Source: Rhodothermales bacterium
Lineage (GTDB): Bacteria; Bacteroidota; Rhodothermia; Rhodothermales; UBA10348
Length of the DNA stretch: 64,000 nt
Direction of reading: 5' to 3'
Assembly (NCBI GenBank): GCA_017643395.1
Contig: JAEPNP010000002.1
Span: 474,290-538,289 of the forward strand
Both the position numbers and the translations under genes were made by a program. Shown here piece after piece: positions 24,836 to 32,936 of the stretch (position 1 is the first letter of the stretch; each line of letters starts with the position of its first letter). The notes beneath the pieces were generated by a model. The model did not search any database. It saw only the letters and a program-made list of their open reading frames with translations, and was not told where the DNA came from.

Positions 24836-25645
24836 ATGTCCGACTCCCGCCGCTACAGCGAAGAGGCCATCGCCGAAATATTCCGCCAGGCCGCCGAAGC
24901 GCAGGCCGATGCGCGGAATCGTGCGGGCGCACCCGACGGGCTCACGCTGGAGGAGATCCAGGAGATTGGCGCTGAAGCAGGCCTTTCACCAGAGTTCGTG
25001 CGCAAGGCGGCCGAGCGGCTGCACACCCAGGTCCGGACAGACCCCGCTCCTTCCTTGTTTGGCCTCGACATCGGCGTGGCCCGTAGCGTCGATCTGCCCG
25101 GGCGCGTGACCGAGGCCCAGTGGCACGACCTCGTTGGAGACCTCCGGCACACATTCCGCGCAAAAGGCAAGGTCCACGAACACGGCGCGTTCAAGGAGTG
25201 GTCGAACGGTAACCTGCATGTGATGCTCGAGCCGAACGGCGACAAACATCGCCTTCGCATGCGAACCATGAAGCAGACGTCCCGTGACCTCATGTTCGGC
25301 GGGGTGACGGTGGGTACCATGGGCCTGCTCTTCATGCTCTTCATTTTGACCGTGCGGGGTGCTGCCGATCCTGATGCCCTTGTTACGGCTCCGCTCTTCA
25401 TCGGGGGCATCATCATGGCCGCCATTGGCTACCTGCAGCTTCCTCGCTGGTCTGAGACGCGTAGCCTCCAGATGGAGGACATCGCTCGGCGGGCGGTGGA
25501 GCGCATGCAGGATCACGCTGAACAGGCGGCGAATCGGGAGGCATTGCCGGCGGCTGAGGCCGACGCCGAGCCCCTGCTGGAGATGGAGGATGCGGAGACT
25601 GAGCCGGCGATGGAGCCGAGGAGGCTTGGACGGGAGCGGTCGTAG
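24836..25645 (+). CDS. Two-TM protein with N-terminal helical domain, function unknown
   Basis: 269 residues. N-terminal 65 residues form a helical domain (YSEEAIAEIFRQAAEAQ, LTLEEIQEIGAEAGLSPEFV), a pattern seen before membrane segments in several uncharacterised Bacteroidota proteins. A central beta-rich region (residues 80-145) is followed by two membrane helices near 155-175 and 185-205 and a highly acidic, Glu/Ala-rich tail that ends in an Arg cluster. Possibly a sensor of envelope state; no enzyme motif seen. Starts 66 bp after the DUF3465 gene. Confidence 0.75.
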   Translation: MSDSRRYSEEAIAEIFRQAAEAQADARNRAGAPDGLTLEEIQEIGAEAGLSPEFVRKAAERLHTQVRTDPAPSLFGLDIGVARSVDLPGRVTEAQWHDLVGDLRHTFRAKGKVHEHGAFKEWSNGNLHVMLEPNGDKHRLRMRTMKQTSRDLMFGGVTVGTMGLLFMLFILTVRGAADPDALVTAPLFIGGIIMAAIGYLQLPRWSETRSLQMEDIARRAVERMQDHAEQAANREALPAAEADAEPLLEMEDAETEPAMEPRRLGRERS

Positions 25646-25759
25646 GGAGTCGCGGATTTGTTAACGCGATGTGAGAGGACGTGCCGGGATGGGTGAATGC
25701 AACCTGGGCGGGGATACACTGTTACGAAAGCTCAGCCTTGTCCCTCTGTTAGGAAGGGA

Positions 25760-26008
25760 ATGACCATGACACCGACCACGATCTCTCTCCTGCAGCGGGT
25801 CCTGAGCCTGAGCGACCGCGATCGAGCCATCTTCGCCGATATGCTCGTCCAGAGTCTTTCGGGCTTGGAGCCGGCCAAGGTCGAAGATGCATGGTTGGCG
25901 GAGGCCGTGCGCCGGGCCGAGGCAATTGACCGTGGCGAAGAGACCACCGTTCCCTGGGAAGAAGTGAGGGAACGGCTACATGCACAAATCAGGGACTCCG
26001 GAGCTTAG
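25760..26008 (+). CDS. Addiction-module antitoxin (TIGR02574-type)
   Basis: 82 residues, with an AGGAAGGGA ribosome site directly upstream. The pattern of an N-terminal helix pair (LLQRVLSLSDRDRAIFADMLVQSL) and a C-terminal EDAWLAEAVRRAEAIDRGE helix ending in VPWEEVRERL fits the small addiction-module component family that pairs with RelE/ParE toxins. The stop overlaps the downstream toxin start by 29 bp, typical of such operons. Confidence 0.88.
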   Translation: MTMTPTTISLLQRVLSLSDRDRAIFADMLVQSLSGLEPAKVEDAWLAEAVRRAEAIDRGEETTVPWEEVRERLHAQIRDSGA

Positions 26009-26297
26009 ACTCTCCCGGCAGGCTGAGCGCGACCTGAATTCAGCTACCGCATGGTACCTGGCAGACTCACGGTCGGCCGCTGCCAGCTTTGTTGAGCAGG
26101 TCGAGCAGGCTTTCAGGCTAATCCTGGAGTTCCCCAACGTTGGAGTGCCCTTGGCGACCGGTTACCGGAGAAGCAATCTCCAGGCATTCCCGTACGCCGT
26201 CATCTACCGGGTTACCTCTGATGCGGTCGAGGTTCTGGCCGTCGCCCATCACCGTCGGATGCCGGGATACTGGAGAGGACCCGAACCGGAACCATAG
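25980..26297 (+). CDS. RelE/ParE-family toxin
   Basis: 105 residues with the ParE-type fold: LRLSRQAERDLNSATAWYL helix, a FVEQVEQAFRLILEFPNVGVP helix-turn (shown here within the 20-residue limit only as its ends FVEQ and VGVP), a strand AFPYAVIYRV, and the terminal AVAHHRRMPGYW that carries the usual C-terminal basic/aromatic residues. Expected either to inhibit gyrase (ParE) or cleave mRNA (RelE). It overlaps the antitoxin reading frame. Confidence 0.9.
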   Translation: MHKSGTPELRLSRQAERDLNSATAWYLADSRSAAASFVEQVEQAFRLILEFPNVGVPLATGYRRSNLQAFPYAVIYRVTSDAVEVLAVAHHRRMPGYWRGPEPEP

Positions 26298-26305
26298 AGG
26301 TCATG

Positions 26306-26527
26306 CTAGTCCCGCTCGCGTCCTTCCCTCACAAGCTCCACAATCTCCTCTCGCGTTAGGCCCGCGTCGATCGCAGGGACGTCCAATGGAGAACACTCGC
26401 TGACAACCGGGCGAAGGGAGAACTCGGTACCGTCTCGTCTCTTGATCCGGATCTCTCCGTCTTCGGAGGCCTGATCGAGGACCGAGGCCAGCTGCTGGCG
26501 CGCTTCTGAGTACGTGTACACTCTCAT
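26306..26527 (-). CDS. Phd/YefM-type antitoxin
   Basis: 73 residues: VYTYSEARQQLASVLDQASE, then IRIKRRDGTEFSLRPV, the Phd/YefM DNA-binding fold, and a short acidic helical tail that should neutralise a toxin. It directly precedes (2-bp gap is between its stop and the next coding segment in genome order; it is transcribed first? no: the PIN remnant at 26529 lies upstream) a truncated PIN toxin on the same strand. In most Phd-VapC pairs the antitoxin comes first; here the remnant lies upstream of it only if read on the plus map, so the order is toxin remnant then antitoxin. Confidence 0.8.
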   Translation of the reverse strand: MRVYTYSEARQQLASVLDQASEDGEIRIKRRDGTEFSLRPVVSECSPLDVPAIDAGLTREEIVELVREGRERD

Positions 26528-26528
26528 T

Positions 26529-26816
26529 TTAGACCTCTAGGAGTGAGATTCCCAGTTCGGCGGCTACTTCACGTTGCCTGCCATCCAGCGTCAGGAGTGG
26601 CGCCCTGTACTGCCGCGCGCACTGAAGGACGTAGGCATCGTATGCGTAGATCCTTGCGCGGACTGCCAGTTTAAGCGCCTCTCCGTGATCAATGTCCGGG
26701 GTCCGGATTGCGATCGTCTCGAAGATGGCCAGCGCTTTGGAGACCTGCCGGGCTGAGAGGCGGCCCCTCTTCAGCGCTGCTGACAACGCATTTCCAATCT
26801 CGAACGGGTTTCTACC
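26529..26816 (-). pseudogene. VapC-type PIN toxin, 5'-truncated remnant
   Basis: The frame preserves the C-terminal two thirds of a PIN ribonuclease: NPFEIGNALSAALKRGRLS with the second acidic residue, YAYDAYVLQCARQY with the third and LLTLDGRQREVA with the fourth. The N-terminal strand with the first catalytic aspartate is missing. Upstream codons up to a stop contain no ATG, GTG or TTG and no PIN-like sequence; the only available start is a TTG at 26786, inside the domain. It is therefore probably non-functional. The break lies next to the complete VapBC-like pair at 26934-27591, hinting at a rearrangement between modules. Confidence 0.75.
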
Positions 26817-26933
26817 TCTGACCCTGTGAGGACCTTCGCATAACCCCGGCCGAGTAGTGCACGCGGAACCGTAGCTACACGCGGCGCATTGTTGCTACGT
26901 CCGTTACACAACCAGCCTTTGGCCCCTCTAGAG

Positions 26934-27200
26934 ATGAAAAAGGAAGACCAGGTCTGGTTTGGTATGCGTCTGACGCCCGAAGAAAAATCGCGGATCAAGC
27001 GGCTCGCCCTGCTGCAGGGAATCTCGGCGAAGGCCGCGTTGCTGGACCTCGTCGATCGCGAACTCGAACGGATCGATGGGCAGAAAGGCACATTCTTCGA
27101 AGGGATCGAGGACCTCATCGGGTCGGTCGAAGGGCCGGGCGACCTCTCCACGAACCCGAAATACATGGAAGGCTACGGGGAGGATATTGACCCTTATTGA
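26934..27200 (+). CDS. Antitoxin of VapBC-like pair
   Basis: 88 residues from the ATG at 26934 (the longer frame upstream has no support). A short strand QVWFGMRLTPEEKSRIKRLA with two following helices resembles a ribbon-helix-helix antitoxin, and the acidic C-terminal part (FFEGIEDLIGSVEGPGDLS) would wrap the toxin. It overlaps the PIN toxin gene by 14 bp. A GTAGCTAC palindrome with a related GTTGCTAC copy (26871-26898) lies upstream and may be its operator. Confidence 0.82.
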   Translation: MKKEDQVWFGMRLTPEEKSRIKRLALLQGISAKAALLDLVDRELERIDGQKGTFFEGIEDLIGSVEGPGDLSTNPKYMEGYGEDIDPY

Positions 27201-27591
27201 TGCCGGTCCACTTGTCGCGCTTCTCGACCACAGGGATCAGCGCCACACCTGGGCCAAACACACCTTGCGCTCGCTTCAAGCGCCCTTGCTCACTTGCGAG
27301 TCCGTGATCTCGGAGTCCCATTTCCTCCTACGAGCACGAACCCATGACGGCTGTGAGCGCCTGAACGCTCTGCTGGAACGGGGCAAGATTGAGGTCCGAT
27401 TCTCCTTTGCGGATCACCGGGCGGTGGTGCTCAATCTCATGGCTCGCTACAGCGACGCGCCGATGTCATTCGCGGACGCCTGCCTTGTCCGGATGGCCGA
27501 ACTCGCTCCGTCCCGAATCATCACCATGGACCGTGGCTTCGAGCGCTTCCGAACGAGTGATGGCCGGCGACTCCAGCTCATGACGCCCTGA
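27187..27591 (+). CDS. PIN-domain ribonuclease toxin (VapC-like)
   Basis: 134 residues from a TTG at 27187, chosen because it opens the domain right at TLIDAGPLVALLD and gives the normal overlap with the antitoxin; no ATG or GTG is suitable. All four acidic residues are visible: Asp in LIDAGP, Glu in CESVISE, Asp in SFADACLVRMA and Asp in IITMDRGFERFR. Expected to cut tRNA or rRNA when released from its antitoxin. Complete, in contrast to the neighbouring VapC remnant. Confidence 0.88.
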   Translation: MTLIDAGPLVALLDHRDQRHTWAKHTLRSLQAPLLTCESVISESHFLLRARTHDGCERLNALLERGKIEVRFSFADHRAVVLNLMARYSDAPMSFADACLVRMAELAPSRIITMDRGFERFRTSDGRRLQLMTP

Positions 27592-27595
27592 CCCC

Positions 27596-29500
27596 CTACC
27601 GCCGCACCGGCCGAAACTTCTGTACCCTCTTGTACTGATCCACCTCGGTCGTGTACACGTTCCCGTGCGCGTCCATCGCCAGGTTGTGCAACCAGCCGAA
27701 CTGTCCGGCCTGCCGGCCGCCGCGACCAAAAGACCCGACCACCTCCAGGCTCGAGCGCAGCAGCACCCACACGGTTTGATTGGTGCCATCCGGCACGTAG
27801 AGATAGGTCTGGTCGGCATCGCGTGAGAGCTCGATGTCCCAGACACTGCCCATCGCCCGGGTATTGGGGGCCACGAAGCCTTCTTGCAGGAACTCTCCGT
27901 CCTTGGTGAACACCTGGACGCGGTTGTTCACGCGGTCGGCCACGTACACCTTGCCGTCGTCCGCAATGCGCACACCGTGCACGGGGCTGCGGAAGGACTC
28001 CTGGTCCTGTCCGGGCTCCCAAGCGGGCAGATCATCATCGTGGGGCTCCGCGCCATACGCTCCCCAGTGACGCTTGTAGGCGCCGGTCTCTGCATCGAAC
28101 ACCACGATACGACGATTCCCGTAGCCGTCGGCGATGTACGCCTCGCCGCCAACGACCGCGATGTCCGCGGGCTGACCGAGCAGGGTCTGGCTGTCGGAGC
28201 CTCCGGTCTCGCCCCACTCCCCGATCTGGAGCAGCTTCTTCCCATCCGGCGTGAACTTCATCACCACCTGGTCACCGCCACCGTTGGAGCCGATCCAGAT
28301 GTTGCCGTCCGGATCCACGACCAGCCCGTGCTCAGAGCGGGGCCACCGCATTCCGGAATCCGGTCCGCCCCAGGCACGGAGCACATCGCCCTCCGGAGAG
28401 AACTGAATCACAGACGGTGCTGGCCGACAGCACGACGAAATCGGCGGATCCTGAACCAGTCCGGCCTCCCGCGCAGAAAGCGTCAGCGGCCGCTGCAGCA
28501 CCCAGATGTTGCCGTCGGCATCGACATCCACGCCCGATGCCTGCCCCAGAATCCAGTTGTTGGGCAGCGGCTTGGGCCACGAAGCATCCACCTCAAAGGA
28601 GGTCGGCGCCTGGATGACGGAAGGCGCTGCATGGTGCGCCACGTCCATCATGTTGACGATCGTGTTCGTGAGCGTGCCGAGGTGCTCGATCTCCACATCG
28701 ATCTCGTCACCGTGCTCCATCACACGGCGCGCACCCTGCACGCGACCGACCGTGCCTGTAAAGATCAGGTCCCCGGGCTGCAGGGTCATGTACCGGCTGA
28801 TGTAGGAAATCAGGTTCGGCACGCCGTTGGCCAACTCAGTCGTGCGTCCGGTCTGGACAACCTCTCCGTTCAGTCGCACCTCCACACCCAGGTCCAGGTA
28901 ATTCACGCCCGTCACAATCGCCGGGCCGATGGGCGCCCAGGAGTCGGTGCCCTTTGAAATAAGTCGCGTCGGGTGGTCCAGTCCCGCGCGCTCGCCATAC
29001 CACGTGTTCTCGCTGAAATCATTGCCCACCGTCACGCCGAAGATGTGGTCCATGGCGTCGGCCTCCGGGATGTGTCGCCCGCCCTTGCCGATCACGAGCA
29101 CCAGCTCGCCCTCGTAGTTCAGGTTACCGGCCTCCTCGGGCAGCTCAACCGCATCACCCGGACCCCGCAGACTGGTCGGCATCTTGGCGAACCAACGCGG
29201 ATTCGGCACCGGACCCGTGCGTCCCGCTCCGCGCGTATTGACCGCCACGCCGATCACTTTCGGCACCTGGGCAGGATCGATCGGACTCAGCAGCTTGACC
29301 GCCGACACCGGGAAGGTGCGCCCAGTGCGCGTGCCCGGCTCCAGCACGTTGTACCCGGCATGCTCGTACACGGTCTCGCCTACCAGCTCCCCGTACGCGA
29401 GCGTCTCTCCGGCCTGGAATCGCACATAATGACGGGCATCCTGCGCTTGAGTGGGCAGCACCAGGACCAAAAGTAGCAGAATCGCAGGGAGGGACTTCAT
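27596..29500 (-). CDS. Exported FAH-domain / NHL-propeller fusion
   Basis: 634 residues with a Sec signal (LPAILLLLVLVLPTQAQ). Residues 75-285 are a fumarylacetoacetate hydrolase domain: VIGVAVNTRG, metal-binding NYEGELVLVIGKGG, GVTVGNDFSENTW, KGTDSWAPIGP, LANGVPNLISYISRYMTLQ and DLIFTGTVGRV. Residues 300-634 are a six-bladed NHL propeller with repeats such as SGVDVDADGNIWVL, HGLVVDPDGNIWIGSN, PADIAVVGGEAYIADGYGN, HGVRIADDGKVYVADRVNN and HNLAMDAHGNVYTTE. FAH enzymes are normally cytoplasmic and cleave 2,4-diketo or oxalo acids; an exported fusion is unusual. It is the last gene of an operon after a PQQ dehydrogenase (29-bp gap). Confidence 0.9.
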   Translation of the reverse strand: MKSLPAILLLLVLVLPTQAQDARHYVRFQAGETLAYGELVGETVYEHAGYNVLEPGTRTGRTFPVSAVKLLSPIDPAQVPKVIGVAVNTRGAGRTGPVPNPRWFAKMPTSLRGPGDAVELPEEAGNLNYEGELVLVIGKGGRHIPEADAMDHIFGVTVGNDFSENTWYGERAGLDHPTRLISKGTDSWAPIGPAIVTGVNYLDLGVEVRLNGEVVQTGRTTELANGVPNLISYISRYMTLQPGDLIFTGTVGRVQGARRVMEHGDEIDVEIEHLGTLTNTIVNMMDVAHHAAPSVIQAPTSFEVDASWPKPLPNNWILGQASGVDVDADGNIWVLQRPLTLSAREAGLVQDPPISSCCRPAPSVIQFSPEGDVLRAWGGPDSGMRWPRSEHGLVVDPDGNIWIGSNGGGDQVVMKFTPDGKKLLQIGEWGETGGSDSQTLLGQPADIAVVGGEAYIADGYGNRRIVVFDAETGAYKRHWGAYGAEPHDDDLPAWEPGQDQESFRSPVHGVRIADDGKVYVADRVNNRVQVFTKDGEFLQEGFVAPNTRAMGSVWDIELSRDADQTYLYVPDGTNQTVWVLLRSSLEVVGSFGRGGRQAGQFGWLHNLAMDAHGNVYTTEVDQYKRVQKFRPVRR

Positions 29501-29529
29501 CGGGCGATGGGGTCTTGAGTGGGTGTCGG

Positions 29530-31470
29530 CTATTCGGGGAGGGCGAGTGCGACAATGCGCGCCGTCACATCCGGCGCGTCTGCCACGGACAGCAGGATGT
29601 ACTGGCGCCCGTTGTGCATGTAGCTCATGGGCGCCGTGTTCGTTGTGGCCGGGATGGAGAGCCGTGCCACCTCCTCTCCTGTCGCCTTGTCGAGTGCATG
29701 GAGGACCGGGTCTCCGGAGCGACCCTCGCCGTAATACAGCAGCGACTTCGTCACCAACACATTGGCGTGACTACGTTTGCCGGTAACCGGGAGATCGACG
29801 CCCTGTAGAGCAGGGTGGTCTTTGACGGATTGAGGCGTATCGCCATTCGGGATACTCCAGGCCAGCGTGCCGTCATTCAGGTTCAGCGCGACAATCGAGC
29901 CCCACGGCGGCCTGAGCAGAGGCAGGCCCTGCGGCCCGCGGATGCCGCCCGGGCCCAGTGAGACGTAGGCCGACTCGGAAGGCCCGCGGATGGTGCGCTC
30001 CCGGCCCGGGATCAGCGCAATCACACTGTGACCGCGCTCAGTAGCGACGTAGAGCATGCCTGTCTCGGGATCAACGGCCGAGCCGCCAGGGATGTTTGCG
30101 CCCCCGTTGGCGCCCGGCACGACAAACGTGCCGCTGGTCCCGTCTTCGTGATCCGCCAGCGACGGAGGCGTGTACAGCGGACCCATGCGATAGCGGGAGG
30201 CCAGTTCGCGGGCCTGCTCCTTGATCTCCGGCGTGAAGTCGATGAGGTCGTCATCGGTGATACCCTGCAGCTCAAACGCTGGCGGCTTCGTCGGGAAGGG
30301 CTGCGTAGGCGACGCCACCTCACCCGGCGCATCGGAAGCGGGCACGGGGCGCTCTTCCATCGGCCAGACCGGTTCGCCCGTTTCGCGATTCAGCACGTAG
30401 GCAAATCCCTGTTTGGTGGTCTGGACGACGATGGGCACCACGGCCCCATCGACCGTGACATCCATCAATTTGGGCGCATTCGGCGTGTCGTAGTTCCAGA
30501 CGTCGTGATGCACCATCTGGAAGTGCCAGCGGCGCTCACCCGTCTCGACATCCAGGGCGATGAGGCTGGTTCCGTACAGGTTTTGTCCCAGCCGCTCGCC
30601 GCCGTAGTAGTCGTTGGTGGGCGTGTCGGTCGGGATGTAGACGAGTCCGAGCTCGGAATCAGCGCTGAGCGGGGCCCAGGCCGAGACGTTGCCGGTGTAG
30701 CGCCAGGAGTCGCCCTCCCAGGTGTCGTTGCCGAACTCACCTTCCTGTGGCACCACGTTGAAGCGCCACTTCATCATGCCTGTGCGTGCATCGTACCCGC
30801 GGATGTGTCCCGGCACGTTCTCCTTCCGGTCCGGGTAGTAGCCGCGGTCGTGTGAGTTACCGACCACGATCACCCCGTTGACCACGATCGGCGGACTGGA
30901 TGAGGTGATGTCGCCGGAGTCCAGGATTCCGCGGTCCGCATCGACCGGATAGTCCCCCATGCCCAGGTGCAGATCCACCATGCCGTTCATGCCGAAGTGC
31001 GGCACGGGCTGCCCCGTCACGGCGTCCAGCGCCACCATGTAGTAGCCGGCCGTGATCAGGTAGATCGTGTCCCGGCCATCCACCGTGGCAAAGGCCACGC
31101 CCTTGCCGTAATTCTTGCGGGTCGAGGCCTCCCAGCGTGGATTCTCCCGCATGCGCCACATCCAGAGCGTTTCACCGGTTTCCGGATCCAGGCAAACCAC
31201 CGTTCGGCGCTCTCCTGCGACGGTGTAGAGTTTGCCGTTGGCGTAAATGGGGGTGGCGCGATAAATGTATTGGGTGTTCGGCCCAAAATTGTTGGCGTGC
31301 CATGTCCAGGCCACTTCCAGGTCAAGGAAGTTGTCCGCGTCGATCTGGTCCAGCGGGGCATACCGCGTGGATCCTTCGTCAGCGCCCCAGTGCGTCCACT
31401 CCACCGCCTGGGCCTGGGCCCCGGCGACCATGGTGACGCACATTGCAATAACGGAAGTAAGCCGGGTCAT
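29530..31470 (-). CDS. PQQ-dependent quinoprotein dehydrogenase
   Basis: 646 residues, Sec signal ending AGAQAQA. Eight-bladed quinoprotein propeller of the glucose/alcohol dehydrogenase superfamily: EWTHWGADEGSTRYAPLDQI at the start, repeated tryptophan-docking motifs (LDPETGETLWMWRM, YDARTGMMKWRFN, LDVETGERRWHFQ, LNRETGEPVWPMEE), DITSSSPPIVVNGVIVVG and HHDVWNYDTPN. Oxidises a sugar or alcohol in the periplasm with PQQ and passes electrons to a cytochrome. The cytochrome gene upstream overlaps by 4 bp. No adjacent Cys-Cys disulfide of methanol-dehydrogenase type is seen, so a glucose-type substrate is more likely, but not certain. Confidence 0.92.
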   Translation of the reverse strand: MTRLTSVIAMCVTMVAGAQAQAVEWTHWGADEGSTRYAPLDQIDADNFLDLEVAWTWHANNFGPNTQYIYRATPIYANGKLYTVAGERRTVVCLDPETGETLWMWRMRENPRWEASTRKNYGKGVAFATVDGRDTIYLITAGYYMVALDAVTGQPVPHFGMNGMVDLHLGMGDYPVDADRGILDSGDITSSSPPIVVNGVIVVGNSHDRGYYPDRKENVPGHIRGYDARTGMMKWRFNVVPQEGEFGNDTWEGDSWRYTGNVSAWAPLSADSELGLVYIPTDTPTNDYYGGERLGQNLYGTSLIALDVETGERRWHFQMVHHDVWNYDTPNAPKLMDVTVDGAVVPIVVQTTKQGFAYVLNRETGEPVWPMEERPVPASDAPGEVASPTQPFPTKPPAFELQGITDDDLIDFTPEIKEQARELASRYRMGPLYTPPSLADHEDGTSGTFVVPGANGGANIPGGSAVDPETGMLYVATERGHSVIALIPGRERTIRGPSESAYVSLGPGGIRGPQGLPLLRPPWGSIVALNLNDGTLAWSIPNGDTPQSVKDHPALQGVDLPVTGKRSHANVLVTKSLLYYGEGRSGDPVLHALDKATGEEVARLSIPATTNTAPMSYMHNGRQYILLSVADAPDVTARIVALALPE

Positions 31471-31901
31471 GGCAGGCCTCCGGTCGAGTCGGGTTGAGGG
31501 GATTCGATGAGCACGAGCTTGAGTCGGCGGGTCGATGCGGGAAGCGCCTCGGCGCCCTCCGGAAGCCCGTTCAATCGGAGCAGGAACGCGATGACCGCGG
31601 CATATTCACTGCCCTTCAGGCTGCCCGGCGAGTCTTCCGGCATCGTGTTTCGGATATCGCGAAAGAGCGCATCGGCCGTTTGCCCGGACCACGACTCCAG
31701 GAAGGTCTCCTGAAAGTCGGCGGGCTGGTGGCACTCCCCGCATCGCACCTCAAAAAGCTCGAGGCCACGATCGGCCTGTTCGGTCGTGAATACGCCGGTA
31801 CGTGTGGAAACCGGCTGGGGATCTTCGTCCTGCGCGCGAGAGGGAGTCGCCAGCAGGAGCGCCGCGGCCGCAAAGGCCGCCAAACGGAGGGAAGGGCGCA
31901 A
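31467..31901 (-). CDS. Exported monoheme cytochrome c
   Basis: 144 residues. Signal peptide LRLAAFAAAALLLATPSRAQ, then one CGECH heme site in FEVRCGECHQPADFQE (about residue 55) and a probable distal methionine in RNTMPEDSPGSL. The MPxDxPGSL block is typical of cytochromes partnered with PQQ dehydrogenases. It heads the operon cytochrome c - PQQ dehydrogenase - FAH/NHL protein and is the likely electron acceptor of the dehydrogenase. Its stop and the next start overlap (ATGA). Confidence 0.92.
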   Translation of the reverse strand: MRPSLRLAAFAAAALLLATPSRAQDEDPQPVSTRTGVFTTEQADRGLELFEVRCGECHQPADFQETFLESWSGQTADALFRDIRNTMPEDSPGSLKGSEYAAVIAFLLRLNGLPEGAEALPASTRRLKLVLIESPQPDSTGGLP

Positions 31902-31990
31902 ACGTCTTCAGGGGTTGGCTGCCCAAATGTAGACGGAGCGCGGGATCGAGAACAGAGGGGAGCCGAGACGTGGGGTGTTGCGTAGTGATT

Positions 31991-32013
31991 AGCACCGTCC
32001 TCTATAAGGTGCT
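31991..32013 (+). promoter_or_regulatory. Inverted repeat before orphan antitoxin
   Basis: AGCACC (31991-31996) and GGTGCT (32008-32013) flank an 11-bp spacer containing TATAAG, a possible -10 element. It ends 6 bp before the antitoxin ATG and is placed as an autoregulatory operator would be. Confidence 0.4.
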
Positions 32014-32019
32014 GGCAAG

Positions 32020-32229
32020 ATGAACAACTCTACCGAACGGTTCGTGACGGACAATCAGGGAAATCGTGTCGCGGTGTTAATCGCGATGGATCGCTACACC
32101 GAGCTACTGGAGGCGTTCGAAGAACTCGCAGACATCAGGGCCTACGATCAGGCCAAGTCCTCTGGAGACGATGCCATCCCGTTTGAGGAGGCCGTCAGGG
32201 AGATCGAGTCGACGTCATCCGGGTTGTGA
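32020..32229 (+). CDS. Orphan antitoxin-like protein
   Basis: 69 residues: RFVTDNQGNRVAVLIAMDRYTELLEAFEELADIRAYD followed by an acidic tail (only ends quoted: RFVTDNQGN and DIRAYD). A strand-helix pattern with V-A-V-L-I-x-x-x-x-Y-x-E-L-L-E is shared by Phd/RelB-type antitoxins. No toxin gene follows: the next gene is an SDR oxidoreductase 44 bp downstream. It may be the survivor of a lost pair or act on a toxin elsewhere. Confidence 0.75.
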   Translation: MNNSTERFVTDNQGNRVAVLIAMDRYTELLEAFEELADIRAYDQAKSSGDDAIPFEEAVREIESTSSGL

Positions 32230-32273
32230 CAGTCGTGGACTTGGGACATCGTAGAGAGATCTATCGGTAGCAA

Positions 32274-32936
32274 ATGAAACGCACAGCCCTGGTCACCGGC
32301 GCAAACCGCGGCATTGGCTTTGAACTCTGCCGCCAACTCCGCGACGTCGGCCACAAGGTCTGGCTCAGCGCCCGCAACCCGGAGGCCGGTATGGCCGCAG
32401 CTGACGAGCTTGGCGTTCAGTTCGTGCGCCTTGACCTCGCGGACCCGGGGAGCATCCGGGAAGCACGCTCGGTGGTCGGCCCCGTGGACATCCTGATCAA
32501 CAACGGGGCGATCCTCGAGAGTGGCGACCTGCTCTCGGTCACCGGCGATGCCATCGAGCGCTCGGTGCGCATCAACCTTGAGGGCGCAATCCACTGCATC
32601 CGCGCATGGGCCCCTGATATGGTGTCGCAGGGCTGGGGGCGCATTGTCAATGTTTCCAGCGGCTGGGGATCGTTCGACGATGGACTCGGCGGACCGATGG
32701 CCTATTCGGTGACCAAGGCAGCTCTGAACGCCCTGACGGTCAGCGCCGCACGCACGCTCCCACCCGAGGTCAAATGCAATGCCATCTGCCCCGGCTGGGT
32801 ACAGACCGACATGGGGGGCGCGGGCGCGTCCCGGACAGTCGAGCGTGGTGCTGCAAGCGTGCTGTGGGGTGCTACCCTACCGGATTTCGGGCCCACCGGC
32901 GGATTCTTCCGGGACGGCCGGCGGATTGCGTGGTGA
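32274..32936 (+). CDS. Short-chain dehydrogenase/reductase
   Basis: 220 residues with the classical SDR features: cofactor motif ALVTGANRGIGFELC (residues 4-18), DILINNGAI, catalytic Ser in IVNVSSGWGSF, and Tyr/Lys in MAYSVTKAALNAL. The later AICPGWVQTDMGG is the usual substrate-binding loop start. NAD(P)-dependent oxidation or reduction of an unknown alcohol/ketone; a carbonyl-reductase-like protein by the GANRGIG motif. The stop TGATCA is shared head-on with the convergent ExbB-like gene. Confidence 0.92.
   Translation: MKRTALVTGANRGIGFELCRQLRDVGHKVWLSARNPEAGMAAADELGVQFVRLDLADPGSIREARSVVGPVDILINNGAILESGDLLSVTGDAIERSVRINLEGAIHCIRAWAPDMVSQGWGRIVNVSSGWGSFDDGLGGPMAYSVTKAALNALTVSAARTLPPEVKCNAICPGWVQTDMGGAGASRTVERGAASVLWGATLPDFGPTGGFFRDGRRIAW

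Noticed and set aside
26771-27166. 131-residue minus-strand ORF
   Set aside because: Antisense to the antitoxin at 26934 and not PIN-like; it does not supply the missing VapC N-terminus.
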